DNA of 64,000 bases. It comes from a virus. The stretch covers positions 20,373 to 84,372 of IMG/VR virus record IMGVR_UViG_3300032116_000104; one strand, written 5' to 3'. The position numbers were made by a program, and so were the translations under genes. Below the pieces are notes generated by a model. That model did no database searches. It was not told the origin of the DNA and saw only the letters and a list, made by a program, of their open reading frames with translations. Below are positions 1 through 8,749 of this stretch, piece after piece. The stretch's first letter is position 1. The number at the start of each line of letters is the position of its first letter.

Positions 1-220
1 AGGCTACTCCTTGAGCAATCTGTCCAATAGTTGAGTGGCTACCAATGAGGCCTACCTTGACATCGTAATTTTTAGAAATACCAGCCCTTTTAGCGAGCGC
101 CTTGTACTCAACGATGTTCTGGTTGCGATTGATTCTCTCATTCAGGATTCTGTGGGGTCGCTCAAATGACTTGTATGAGTTAGATACAAGTGAAATGCGC
201 GTTACGGAAATGGGAATCAT
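1..220 (-). CDS. Hypothetical protein, truncated by the left window edge
   Basis: An open leftward frame begins with ATG at 218-220, 22 nt after the stop of the upstream gene, and stays open to position 1 (73 residues visible). The visible N-terminus is basic and polar (SFERPHRILNERINRNQNIV), followed by a stretch of small residues. I do not recognise a family. Same strand and close spacing put it at the end of the visible head-gene block. It is too short for the ORF-length cut-off only because it runs off the edge. The start is chosen because an overlapping ATG a few bases upstream meets a stop after two codons. Confidence 0.5.
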   Translation of the reverse strand, partial: MIPISVTRISLVSNSYKSFERPHRILNERINRNQNIVEYKALAKRAGISKNYDVKVGLIGSHSTIGQIAQGVA

Positions 221-242
221 CCCATTGCAGCAATCGGAGTAA

Positions 243-842
243 TCAGCAGCAGCCATCGCCATCCTTGCGAACGAAAGGCATGGACTTCATGGCCCCAGAC
301 CACTCGTCCTCTCCTTCAATTTCCCAGTTCTTGTCATCGTTGATGAGACTTACAAAGCCTTTCTCCATCTCAACGAAATCTGCTAGAACCTTCACTGCGT
401 GCTGCATGTCGTCAACGGTGACGACGGCGTCCTCAAAGCCCTCTTCGTCAGCCATGTTGAGCATTTTCTTGCCAGCGATTCTACGAAGACGGTCGTTGAA
501 GTCGCTGTCGCTCCAGACAGAACCACGAACAACTCCCCTCATCTTCTTGCGACAGTTCTTCATGCCAGGGTGATGACAGCCCTCGTTTGGCCAGAGACCA
601 GTTGTCTCATGGTGGAGCCAAGCGCAAATGTTGTTGAGTGGATACAACTCTGGGTGGTTTGCGAGAATCACCTTGCATCGGCGGAATCCACCAGGCTTGC
701 GCATGATGGGACGCCAGTATCTGAGAAGCCTCTCAAGGTTGCCTCTTCTTGGGCCACGACCTCTGAGAATGTCGCCAGTGAGTTGCTCCTGCGGAACATC
801 AAAGAGAACGTCCTGCGGAGCCTTAATCTCAAAATCACTCAT
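243..842 (-). CDS. Hypothetical protein in the head block
   Basis: This 199-residue protein is not a family I can name. The middle is basic (RGRGPRRGNLERLLRYWRP) and contains a His/Cys-rich patch around residues 85-105 (WLHHETTGLW, then CHHPGMKNC) that could bind a metal. The last third is acidic and ends in GDGCC. It starts 2 nt after the stop of the 134-residue gene upstream, so it is almost certainly co-transcribed with the leftward head genes. A role in nucleic-acid or metal binding is only an inference from composition. Confidence 0.75.
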   Translation of the reverse strand: MSDFEIKAPQDVLFDVPQEQLTGDILRGRGPRRGNLERLLRYWRPIMRKPGGFRRCKVILANHPELYPLNNICAWLHHETTGLWPNEGCHHPGMKNCRKKMRGVVRGSVWSDSDFNDRLRRIAGKKMLNMADEEGFEDAVVTVDDMQHAVKVLADFVEMEKGFVSLINDDKNWEIEGEDEWSGAMKSMPFVRKDGDGCC

Positions 843-844
843 TC

Positions 845-1249
845 TTATACTTCCTTGTTTTCAGCAGAACTGTTTACTGGGCTGGAGAGTTCCACCCTGA
901 AGGAGACGGCTTTTTCGTATAAGCCCTTCTGCTTCTTTCCACTCTTCATTATGTCAGACCTGATTTGTACGCCGTTGAGCATACTGTCTTTAATTTTCTG
1001 ATTTTTTCTTACGAAGATTCTATACCATCTCTCCATCTCGTCCTTGTCAGGAGTTGACCATAGATATCGGTGAAATTCCGTCTCCATGCTTTTGCGCAGA
1101 CCAATGGCAAAGCGCACCGTATCCCAGAAAGAAACAACAGTGGGTTCAGCCCCCTCTGGGACAACCACACCATCAGACAATGGGCTTTCCGAGTCCAGAA
1201 TGTAATAGAGATTGGACTTGTCAATCTTTGCTACGAATACTGCCTTCAC
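845..1249 (-). CDS. Hypothetical protein
   Basis: 134 residues, no recognised domain. The N-terminal half looks like a small beta-rich fold (MKAVFVAKIDKSNLYYILDS) and the C-terminal half is helical and basic. The ATG overlaps the stop of the 549-residue gene upstream by four bases (ATGA), which indicates translational coupling within the leftward operon. No signal peptide or membrane segment is visible. Confidence 0.75.
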   Translation of the reverse strand: MKAVFVAKIDKSNLYYILDSESPLSDGVVVPEGAEPTVVSFWDTVRFAIGLRKSMETEFHRYLWSTPDKDEMERWYRIFVRKNQKIKDSMLNGVQIRSDIMKSGKKQKGLYEKAVSFRVELSSPVNSSAENKEV

Positions 1250-2895
1250 TTCTTCTTGTCCTTCTCTTTGAGGAACTTCTTGACAGCGTCTGGCAGTGCG
1301 GCATCTACTTCCTCAATTGCCTTTTGAGACACAATGCGGTCACCAGACTCCAGAAGTTTGGTAGTCATGTCCTGAAAGGAATAAGGGTCAAAGATGTCAA
1401 CGCCTTCTGAGTTGACAAATCTAATTTCAGAAATGTTGAGCGGACTCAACTCAACCTTCACTTTGTCTGCCGCTTTCTGCTGGAGATAGATGGTGACTGC
1501 TGGGAGATTAAGCCCGCCCCCGATTGGGCCGCCGCCCTGCATGAATAGAACAGCATCCTCGTCGCTCAATTTCATCTTCTTTAGTTTCAATGCTATGACA
1601 TCTTTGCCAACAACTGGGTCGCGAGGGGGAACCTCTACCGAATTTATGTCCAGCATTGACAGTGGGTAGTGGATGACCTCAACCTCGCTCTTGTTGATTC
1701 CACCGAGAATGTAGGCCTTGAATCCAGGACTATTGGCATGTCCAATGAGTTGCGAATAATCGCCAGTAATGGCTGCCTCAATGTAAATCTCCAGAAGTTC
1801 AAGGTTCCTGGCTTCGCTATTACGGGAGTTGATGTTCCCCAGAACAGCAAGGGCAATGTTCTCAGAATCCTCTGACATGGTTGAAACGGAGTAGGCGTTA
1901 TCAAATATGCCAGTGTTTCTTGAGTATCCCGTGCGTCCAAAAACCTCTGGTTTGAGCAGGATGTGAATCTTGTCGTTCATTGAGAAGAACTCGGACTTGT
2001 AGTTCTTCTTCTTGTTATTGGGCTCGGCGGACTTGAATCCAGAGTGGTGCATCCACCCAGAGATGGGGCGAGCCTCGTCTCCCGTCTTTCTGCTGATTCC
2101 CAAAGTTAGGTCAGCATCTCTCTGGATGTCCGCTTGTGAGCCAGACGACCTATCTCTTACTATTTTCTTTCTCTCGGCTAGAAGAAATAGTGTCTCCACA
2201 GACGCATCAACAGAGACAAATCTCTCAAACCCAGCATGCAATCTGAAAGCCAATTTCTCTAGAATCTCTATAATCTCTTCGTTGGTCTTTTTTTCCACCG
2301 CTTTCTTCAGGTATTTAGATACCTCAACATCGTTTTCCCTGACAGATACGGACGGCATTCGGATATCGTCTAGAATCTTCATTACAGTGTCGGTGAAGTC
2401 GTCGTAAGCGTCGTCAATATCCGTCGCATAGTTGGTGCCGTACATCTCATCCAACTTTGAGATGTCATTCATCATGGACTTAGATGCACTGAAGTGGTCA
2501 AATGGCTTGCCGCCAGCAGCCTTAATCTCCCTGATAACAGACTCATTGCGGCGAGAAATTTCTAGGGCATTGCTTGACTTCTTGGTTGACTTGCCGCGAC
2601 GCTGTTTCTCCTCTTGACGCACATCTCTAATGGCATCAATAAGCAAGCCAGCCTCTCTCCGCTCATCGCCAGTCATTGTTGCCGAGGCTTTTTGGGCACG
2701 TCGCTCCATGTCGGACATGACCTTATCCAGGCCGTCTTGCTCAATAACTTCAAGAACCATGGTGCCATCTGGGTCAGGCTGACCCACCCTCAGTTTGGCT
2801 GGAGGTAGGACAACATCCTCTTTCTGACGGTCTTTGTTGGACTTGAATATTCCCTTGGACCCAGCAGGAAGTTTTACACGAACTTTCTTGCTCAT
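1246..2895 (-). CDS. Large hypothetical head-block protein
   Basis: 549 residues. The N-terminal 100 residues are charged and low in complexity (KKVRVKLPAGSKG, then helical RRAQKASATM). Residues about 110-260 are predicted helical. The C-terminal half contains a compact region with RPISGWMHHSGFKS, then about 100 residues on a stretch ending in AYILGGINKSEVEVIHYP, which looks like one folded domain. I have an impression of having seen this domain at the ends of large actinophage head proteins, but cannot name it. The ATG shares one base with the stop of the 1945-residue gene (TAATG), so the two are coupled. It lacks the GLRSST motif seen in its giant neighbours. Virion association is inferred from position. 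Confidence 0.8.
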   Translation of the reverse strand: MSKKVRVKLPAGSKGIFKSNKDRQKEDVVLPPAKLRVGQPDPDGTMVLEVIEQDGLDKVMSDMERRAQKASATMTGDERREAGLLIDAIRDVRQEEKQRRGKSTKKSSNALEISRRNESVIREIKAAGGKPFDHFSASKSMMNDISKLDEMYGTNYATDIDDAYDDFTDTVMKILDDIRMPSVSVRENDVEVSKYLKKAVEKKTNEEIIEILEKLAFRLHAGFERFVSVDASVETLFLLAERKKIVRDRSSGSQADIQRDADLTLGISRKTGDEARPISGWMHHSGFKSAEPNNKKKNYKSEFFSMNDKIHILLKPEVFGRTGYSRNTGIFDNAYSVSTMSEDSENIALAVLGNINSRNSEARNLELLEIYIEAAITGDYSQLIGHANSPGFKAYILGGINKSEVEVIHYPLSMLDINSVEVPPRDPVVGKDVIALKLKKMKLSDEDAVLFMQGGGPIGGGLNLPAVTIYLQQKAADKVKVELSPLNISEIRFVNSEGVDIFDPYSFQDMTTKLLESGDRIVSQKAIEEVDAALPDAVKKFLKEKDKKK

Positions 2896-5800
2896 TAGAC
2901 AACGCTTTCTTTGCGATTTGGGTCAGGTATTTGACGTGATGAAATCCATCTATCACCTACAGCGAGACGAAGTATTGCATTTTCACTCATTGTTGCCAGT
3001 TCATTAACATACAGGCGCATTTTAACATCCCGAACCCTTAATCTTTCTGTTTCCGCCTGAACGCCAGCATTGGCCATATGATTTGTTACGCCAAGTTCAT
3101 CAGCGATACCGCTAATTCTTTTTTCAGCCGTGGCAACATTCCACCCAAGTCCTGAACTGTCTCCCGATAGTTTTACTTCCCTGGGCATGCCCATTTCTTC
3201 TAGTAAATTGGCAACAATTTCTCCCCTTTTTGATTCCCTAGTTAGGCCAGCCATGGCAAAGGAGCCTTTTGGTATGACCAATCCAGAACCTGGAGCGGCA
3301 GATGCGTATGTATCAACTCCATAAAGATTATCCAAAGCATCTGGATTATGTTTTATAAATTCCCTTAGTGGTATAACTATGGCACGACTTGACTCTGGAG
3401 TTTCCCTCGCTGAATGGCCAGAAACAATATGGTTCAGGGCAAAGTGAACGGTGCCCCTATTGAGCGGAATATAGTAATATCCAGTACTTTCTGTGCCCAT
3501 AGGCATTGTCGCCCCATAATCTCCAGATGGGCGCAAAATCAAATTTCCGTCCTCGTCAACTTCTGGTTCATAGGGAGTTTCATGAACCAGGAATAAGTCG
3601 TCCACCGAAAGTCCAGAGAAGTCGCTATCTCGTGATGGGCGCAAAAGTCTTTCTTTCGTTTCGTCACTTATGTCCATCGCTTCAACTTGTTCAATCCATT
3701 TCTGTCTTTCTTCTTTTTCTTTCCTTATTCCTTCTTCTCTTTGAATTTGCAATTTTTTCCTTGATTCTTCAACCATCTGGCGGCCAATGCGTGCCATTTC
3801 CTTTAATGTTTTTTCGGCTTCTGTATCACCTCTTGATGACGCATAAAGAAGCGCTGCGACAAATGCTGATTCATCAAGACTCCCTTCACTGTTTGCATAT
3901 GTAACTGCATATATAAAGTCAGATGCAGCCTGTTTTCCTTCTTCAGATGATTCTGGAAATCCAGATATAACATAAGGATTCAGGGGCATATCTTTTATTT
4001 CTGGGTTGTTCGCAACAACTTCTGGTCGGGCACCAAACATGACTTTTTCACCAGCAAAATCCCAAACTTCTATTTCCCAAACCGTTCTAAAGCCCTCCAG
4101 ACCCTCGTCCGAAAGTATTGTAGTTTTTTCTCCCTTGAACTCTCCTGGCTGAAGTCGCTTGGGTGTACCAGACCTTAATCCCCTGCCAGTTGAACTGCGT
4201 AATCCCCTGCCGCTAAACGGGTCGCTTGGGTCAAATACCGTAGGCTCCTCATCCATCCCCATTCTTTCCCGAATTCTTCTCATCGTCCTTCTGCCTGCAT
4301 CTGCAGCCCTAGATACACCGTCGTTGGTATCTGGTGGAGGAAATGGATTACCGAACGGGTCGCTGGGGTTTTGTGTTGACTCTTCTCTAGTGAGCCTGCC
4401 TCTCGCCCTTGATGCGGCAGAAGAAACTCCTTGTCTTGCCGAGCGCGCCCTCTCCCTGTTTTTTTCTGTATCAATTCTTGCCCTTGCAAATCGCCCAGCA
4501 TTGACGGCAGCATCCTTGAGTGGGTCGGGAAGTCCTTCTGGGGCAATTCTGTCAAGGCGCGAAGTTATTGCATTGGCTTGTCTTTGACTAAGTTTTCCGT
4601 CTTCAACAAGTTTGCCGACAACATAATCTGCGACATCCCTACCGCCCCTCCGCGCAAGTTCAAGACCTAGTTTCGTAATAGCAGCCTTGGGTCCAAATTT
4701 CATCGCTAAAGCAGTATCAAGAATCATTCCCGCTACTTCTTTTTCACCCTCGTCAAGGCCCATCCTCTCGGCAATAGCGTCAAGCGCCCTACCCTTGAGT
4801 CGCTCCCCAAGTCCACCTTTTCTCTTCTTTCTTTCTCTTCTCGGGCGAGATGTGTCAACTTCTGGAGTGGTCACTTCTGGAAGAGCAAACGGGTCGGCAA
4901 ATGGGTCGCTTGAGTCATAGGTGCCAGGGGTTGTAGCAGGTGTTGTGGCAATTGTTCTTATAGGAGTTGCAAACGGGTCGGCAAATGGGTCTGCAAATGG
5001 GTCACTGCTAGACCTGAGGCCGCGAGATTCACCCCTCATTAGCCCAGTATGTGTAATTTCTGTTCCTGGAGTCATTGAGGCAATATCGCCAATATCTCCG
5101 AGGTCATCTGCATCAATCTCAACAACGGCGTCAAATAGGAGTGGATTCTCCTCCATTGCAGAAAGCATTGGGGCCATATAGTTCTTGACTTGCTCGTCAA
5201 GCAGGGATGAATCAGATGACTTCGGTGTTCCTCTGGAGCCCATCAGTCTTGTGTCGTTGAGCAGTCTTCTTATTTCAGCGCTCTCTCTCAAAGAAGAAGA
5301 AACACTTCTCAGCCCAAGGTCGCTTGACATGTATGGGGCGTTTCCAGATAGTGCGTCTTCAACAGAGCGAGCCTGCTCCCTTGACATATTGCGCTGTGTA
5401 GTTACTGCTTGTATTCTAGAACTGCTTCTGGAGCCCATACGCATGGGGACTTCATCCATTTCCTCCCTATCAAAATTTGATAGGTCAAATCCGTATTCGG
5501 GTATCACCTCAATGCCATGCTCTTTTACAGCCTGCAAGTCAGCAAGGTCATCTATTGATGACATAAAGCGCTTGAGGGCCAGAGCCTGATTGCGCTTTCT
5601 TCTCTGGAAGGTTCCCTCATCTGGCCTTTTTTCATTGCCAGATGCACGCATGGCTTCATCTGCGGCATTCTTAACAGCGGCCTTTAGTTGCATTAACTGG
5701 TCTTCATCAAGTTCCCTAAGGTCGGTCGTCCCAAAGTTCTCTTGTGAATACTCGCGGACAAAACTTAAATTCGTGGTTGGACCATATCTCCCATCATCCC

Positions 5801-8732
5801 CGCCATTAACACGGGCATTGATGTCATCAATCTCTTGTTGTATTTGTGATTTTGTAATGTTGTCCCTGGATGACGGGTCTTTTGTACTGCGCGCCTTCTT
5901 CAGGCGTTCCCAAATTCTGCTTCTTCTTTCTTTCCTTACCGTATTATTGAACTTCTTGCCGTCTGGACGCTTTGATGGCTCGGGCCCAGCAGGAGCATCA
6001 GCGGGCCGCCTCTCTGGCTGTGGCGATACTGGGCGAGGAGCGCTAGGCACAACATCCAGTTCGTCCACTATGTCTGGGTCATTGACAACAGATTCTGGGG
6101 TGTCTGGTCTTGACGCTGGCTCAACACCAGGCGACTCTCTGCGCCGTCTCTCACGACGCAGTTGAATCATCTTCCTCATATCTGAGGCAATGTCACGGAA
6201 ACTCTTCTCAAGCGTGTCGTCGCCAAAGTCTCTGTACCCATCGGCGCGGGCGTCTAGAGCCCTCGCAAGAATCTCTAATTCGCGGTCGTTGAGTTGCCCG
6301 AGGTTGTCTTTTCCGAACGATTGCTTGATGTAGAAGTCAATAAAGTCTTTGCGCTGCTGATGCACCTTTGAGCGGCTTCTGGCTCTCTTCATAATCTTTG
6401 AATAGAGTTCCTGCATCTCTTCTGGGGTCATTGACTCAAGACCGTCAATCTCCCCCATGCTGAATCCGCCTGGAGCCCAATTATCTCTGCCCCCAGATAG
6501 CGCGGCAGGTACTTGTGGTGTCGGTACTCCTAGTTCTTCGGCAAGGTCTGGAGCGACGCTCGCTGGAGGTGCTGCTGGAGATACGGGGGGTTCATAACTC
6601 TGGGCAACCCTAGGCTTCGGACGCTCCATGAACTCAATGGCATCATCAACCTGCTCGCCAGAAATCACGCCCCTTTTCTTCAGTGCAAATAGTTCTGCAG
6701 TTGTTTCAAGGTAGGCGACAGAACGAGCATCTTGAATTGTAGAGGCAGATTCACCGCCTTGAATTGCTGCCGCAATTTCCATTTGCTCCCTGTAAGACCT
6801 TTTTCCAGCAAGCAGGTCAACTTTTTGAGCAATAAGTTGCTCTATATCGCTTCCAGCGTATTTTGATGTATCAACACCGCCAGTAAGTGCATCCATAACC
6901 ATCTCGCTAATTTCGGCGTTTGTCATGTCATTAGTTATGACTCCAGCGCCTCTTAGGAAGTCCTCAACCTGCTCCATTTGCAAAACGTGACCGAATTCGT
7001 GGTACACAAAGTGAGTACCCCTCTCGGTAAATCCACCTTCTGCTGCTGCCAAGTCAATTGCGAACTTTGAGGAATAGTCTTGGAGAAGTTTTAGTTCGGC
7101 TGCAGCACGAGCAACCGCCATGGCGTTTTCCGCATCAGTGCCCTCTGTTCCTTCCTTTACCTGAAGGAGAAATGTCTCATCTGCCTGAAGTTTTTGAAGA
7201 GATGTTTCATCTACTTTAAGAATCTCAAGAGGATTGTACTCTATTGCATATAGCGTATTTCCTTGACCATCTGTTGTTCTTATTGCTTGCCCTTGGTCTC
7301 CAGCCTGGAAAAATGCAGTCCTGAGAACCATTTTTTGTGTAACTTCTGGATAGTCGTATGACACTTCGGCAAACGCTTCAAGTTGTCCATTGAGTTGGTC
7401 AAACATTCTCGTCGTTTGACGACCAACTAGGTCTTTGTCTGGATAATCCTGACCAGCGAGATGGCTTCGGGCATGCCTGAGCGCATCGGCATCGTTATAA
7501 CCAAGATTGCGTAACGCTGTATGTACGAAGACTGCTTCGTGTGCTCTCAGTTTCTCTTCAATAGAAGAATTTGCGGACAGGTTAATTCCGAGTTCTTGAA
7601 GGATTCTCTGTAGTTCTTGATGTTCAATTCCAAAACTTTTATTTTTGTCAACTTTAATTGACTCCGAAAACGGACTAAGAAGAAAATCGTCAATCCTAAA
7701 ATCTGGATTCATTCTTCCAGAATCAATCATTGCTTGAAACAGGCTTGTTAGTGCCGCTGTTCTATCGCCACTCATATCCACGCCAAGACTGTCGGCAAGA
7801 AGTTGAACTGTTTTCATTCTGCGCTCAATGGCGAGTTTCATACCCTCCTCACGCTGAGCAAGTGCAAGCACTTGTTCTGTGACTTGCGATGTTCTTTGGG
7901 CTGGCGGCACCCTGCCCATGACCTGGCGAGCCCTGTCAATAAAACTGGTTCTTGACCTGAGTCCTCTTGCTTCCGAAACAACCTCAGCGACATTGACGGC
8001 AGCAATGCCTACGCTGGAGAGCGTGGGTCTTCCAGAAAATGCTTGAGATATTTCAGAAATGATGTTGCCTATGTCAGCAACGGAAAGGGTGAAGCAGTTT
8101 GAGCCCTGGGCGTCCGTGAACTGGTTGGCCGCTGGAACTCCAGGAGGGCAACGCAATCTGCCTAACGCATCAACAACCATTCCAGCCCGCACGGCGGCAC
8201 GGTTCACGAGTTTTCCAGCAGGATTGCGCTCGCCTATGCTCCGCCCAAGAGCCTTGACCTCTATTGGAGTCTTGTTTATTTGACCAGTCTTAGGGTTGAT
8301 TTTGTGCTTTGTGATTTCAACTTGCGGACCATTGACCAGTGAATCTCTGGCTTCCATGAAACTGGTTTTCTTAGGGCTGACCCATCCGTAATTCGGCTCG
8401 GTATCAAGACCCTGGGAGGCCATGAATGCCTCCCTATCGGTAACCCAATGCTTGAAGAACTGCCCTGGCTTCCGCTTGGCACTCGGGTCCCAAATTATGC
8501 CAGTGCGTTCCTTGTTGGCATTTTCGCCCTGTGTTCTTTTCTTGCCGTCGGTATTGCCTTTTTTGGGCATGGCGGCAGCAGATACATTGGCGTTTAGGCT
8601 CGCCTGCTTAGAGAGTATTCCGCTGATGGCCTTGAAGGCGACCGCTCTTTCGTTGAAGTCAGGGCGTGTGCTTTCTGCCTCAAACACTCTGGGCGCATAA
8701 TAGCGATATTTGTTAAAACGCGCCCCCGTCAT
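2895..8732 (-). CDS. Giant putative virion polyprotein with HEFGH metallopeptidase motif
   Basis: 1945 residues. Residues about 540-620 contain the zincin motif HEFGH (578-582, positions 6987-7001) in the context FVYHEFGHVLQMEQ, typical of gluzincin/metzincin-like zinc peptidases. After it the protein is mostly low complexity: Pro-rich linkers, Arg/Lys-rich helices and repeated DPFADPF blocks (4190-5022). G-L-R-S-S/T-type motifs occur at 7947-7964, about 5302-5319, about 5004-5021 and twice near 4160-4210, with variants GSRSSS and GSRGTP nearby. The last ~240 residues look folded (LFLVHETPYEPEVDEDGN, then TVHFALNHIVSGH) but match no family I can name. It lies 17 nt after the 502-residue gene in the leftward head operon. 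I infer a structural polyprotein. The peptidase activity is a prediction from the motif only. Confidence 0.85.
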   Translation of the reverse strand: MTGARFNKYRYYAPRVFEAESTRPDFNERAVAFKAISGILSKQASLNANVSAAAMPKKGNTDGKKRTQGENANKERTGIIWDPSAKRKPGQFFKHWVTDREAFMASQGLDTEPNYGWVSPKKTSFMEARDSLVNGPQVEITKHKINPKTGQINKTPIEVKALGRSIGERNPAGKLVNRAAVRAGMVVDALGRLRCPPGVPAANQFTDAQGSNCFTLSVADIGNIISEISQAFSGRPTLSSVGIAAVNVAEVVSEARGLRSRTSFIDRARQVMGRVPPAQRTSQVTEQVLALAQREEGMKLAIERRMKTVQLLADSLGVDMSGDRTAALTSLFQAMIDSGRMNPDFRIDDFLLSPFSESIKVDKNKSFGIEHQELQRILQELGINLSANSSIEEKLRAHEAVFVHTALRNLGYNDADALRHARSHLAGQDYPDKDLVGRQTTRMFDQLNGQLEAFAEVSYDYPEVTQKMVLRTAFFQAGDQGQAIRTTDGQGNTLYAIEYNPLEILKVDETSLQKLQADETFLLQVKEGTEGTDAENAMAVARAAAELKLLQDYSSKFAIDLAAAEGGFTERGTHFVYHEFGHVLQMEQVEDFLRGAGVITNDMTNAEISEMVMDALTGGVDTSKYAGSDIEQLIAQKVDLLAGKRSYREQMEIAAAIQGGESASTIQDARSVAYLETTAELFALKKRGVISGEQVDDAIEFMERPKPRVAQSYEPPVSPAAPPASVAPDLAEELGVPTPQVPAALSGGRDNWAPGGFSMGEIDGLESMTPEEMQELYSKIMKRARSRSKVHQQRKDFIDFYIKQSFGKDNLGQLNDRELEILARALDARADGYRDFGDDTLEKSFRDIASDMRKMIQLRRERRRRESPGVEPASRPDTPESVVNDPDIVDELDVVPSAPRPVSPQPERRPADAPAGPEPSKRPDGKKFNNTVRKERRSRIWERLKKARSTKDPSSRDNITKSQIQQEIDDINARVNGGDDGRYGPTTNLSFVREYSQENFGTTDLRELDEDQLMQLKAAVKNAADEAMRASGNEKRPDEGTFQRRKRNQALALKRFMSSIDDLADLQAVKEHGIEVIPEYGFDLSNFDREEMDEVPMRMGSRSSSRIQAVTTQRNMSREQARSVEDALSGNAPYMSSDLGLRSVSSSLRESAEIRRLLNDTRLMGSRGTPKSSDSSLLDEQVKNYMAPMLSAMEENPLLFDAVVEIDADDLGDIGDIASMTPGTEITHTGLMRGESRGLRSSSDPFADPFADPFATPIRTIATTPATTPGTYDSSDPFADPFALPEVTTPEVDTSRPRRERKKRKGGLGERLKGRALDAIAERMGLDEGEKEVAGMILDTALAMKFGPKAAITKLGLELARRGGRDVADYVVGKLVEDGKLSQRQANAITSRLDRIAPEGLPDPLKDAAVNAGRFARARIDTEKNRERARSARQGVSSAASRARGRLTREESTQNPSDPFGNPFPPPDTNDGVSRAADAGRRTMRRIRERMGMDEEPTVFDPSDPFSGRGLRSSTGRGLRSGTPKRLQPGEFKGEKTTILSDEGLEGFRTVWEIEVWDFAGEKVMFGARPEVVANNPEIKDMPLNPYVISGFPESSEEGKQAASDFIYAVTYANSEGSLDESAFVAALLYASSRGDTEAEKTLKEMARIGRQMVEESRKKLQIQREEGIRKEKEERQKWIEQVEAMDISDETKERLLRPSRDSDFSGLSVDDLFLVHETPYEPEVDEDGNLILRPSGDYGATMPMGTESTGYYYIPLNRGTVHFALNHIVSGHSARETPESSRAIVIPLREFIKHNPDALDNLYGVDTYASAAPGSGLVIPKGSFAMAGLTRESKRGEIVANLLEEMGMPREVKLSGDSSGLGWNVATAEKRISGIADELGVTNHMANAGVQAETERLRVRDVKMRLYVNELATMSENAILRLAVGDRWISSRQIPDPNRKESVV
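4160..5030 (-). repeat. DPF-rich repeats and GLRSS motifs in the giant protein
   Basis: Within the coding sequence, the unit DPFADPF or a close variant recurs: three consecutive DPFA units near 4965-5010, two near 4885-4917, DPFGNPF near 4345-4375 and DPFSGRG near 4205-4230. Each block lies within a few residues of a G-L-R-S-S motif or in a Pro/Ser linker. The pattern looks like a disordered linker array and not a folded domain. Confidence 0.7.
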
Positions 8733-8749
8733 AGGGATTCACTTTCTTT

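Noticed and set aside
845-1001. Rightward ORFs at 399-1001 and 628-900
   Set aside because: Antisense to coupled leftward genes that have overlapping start/stop signals.
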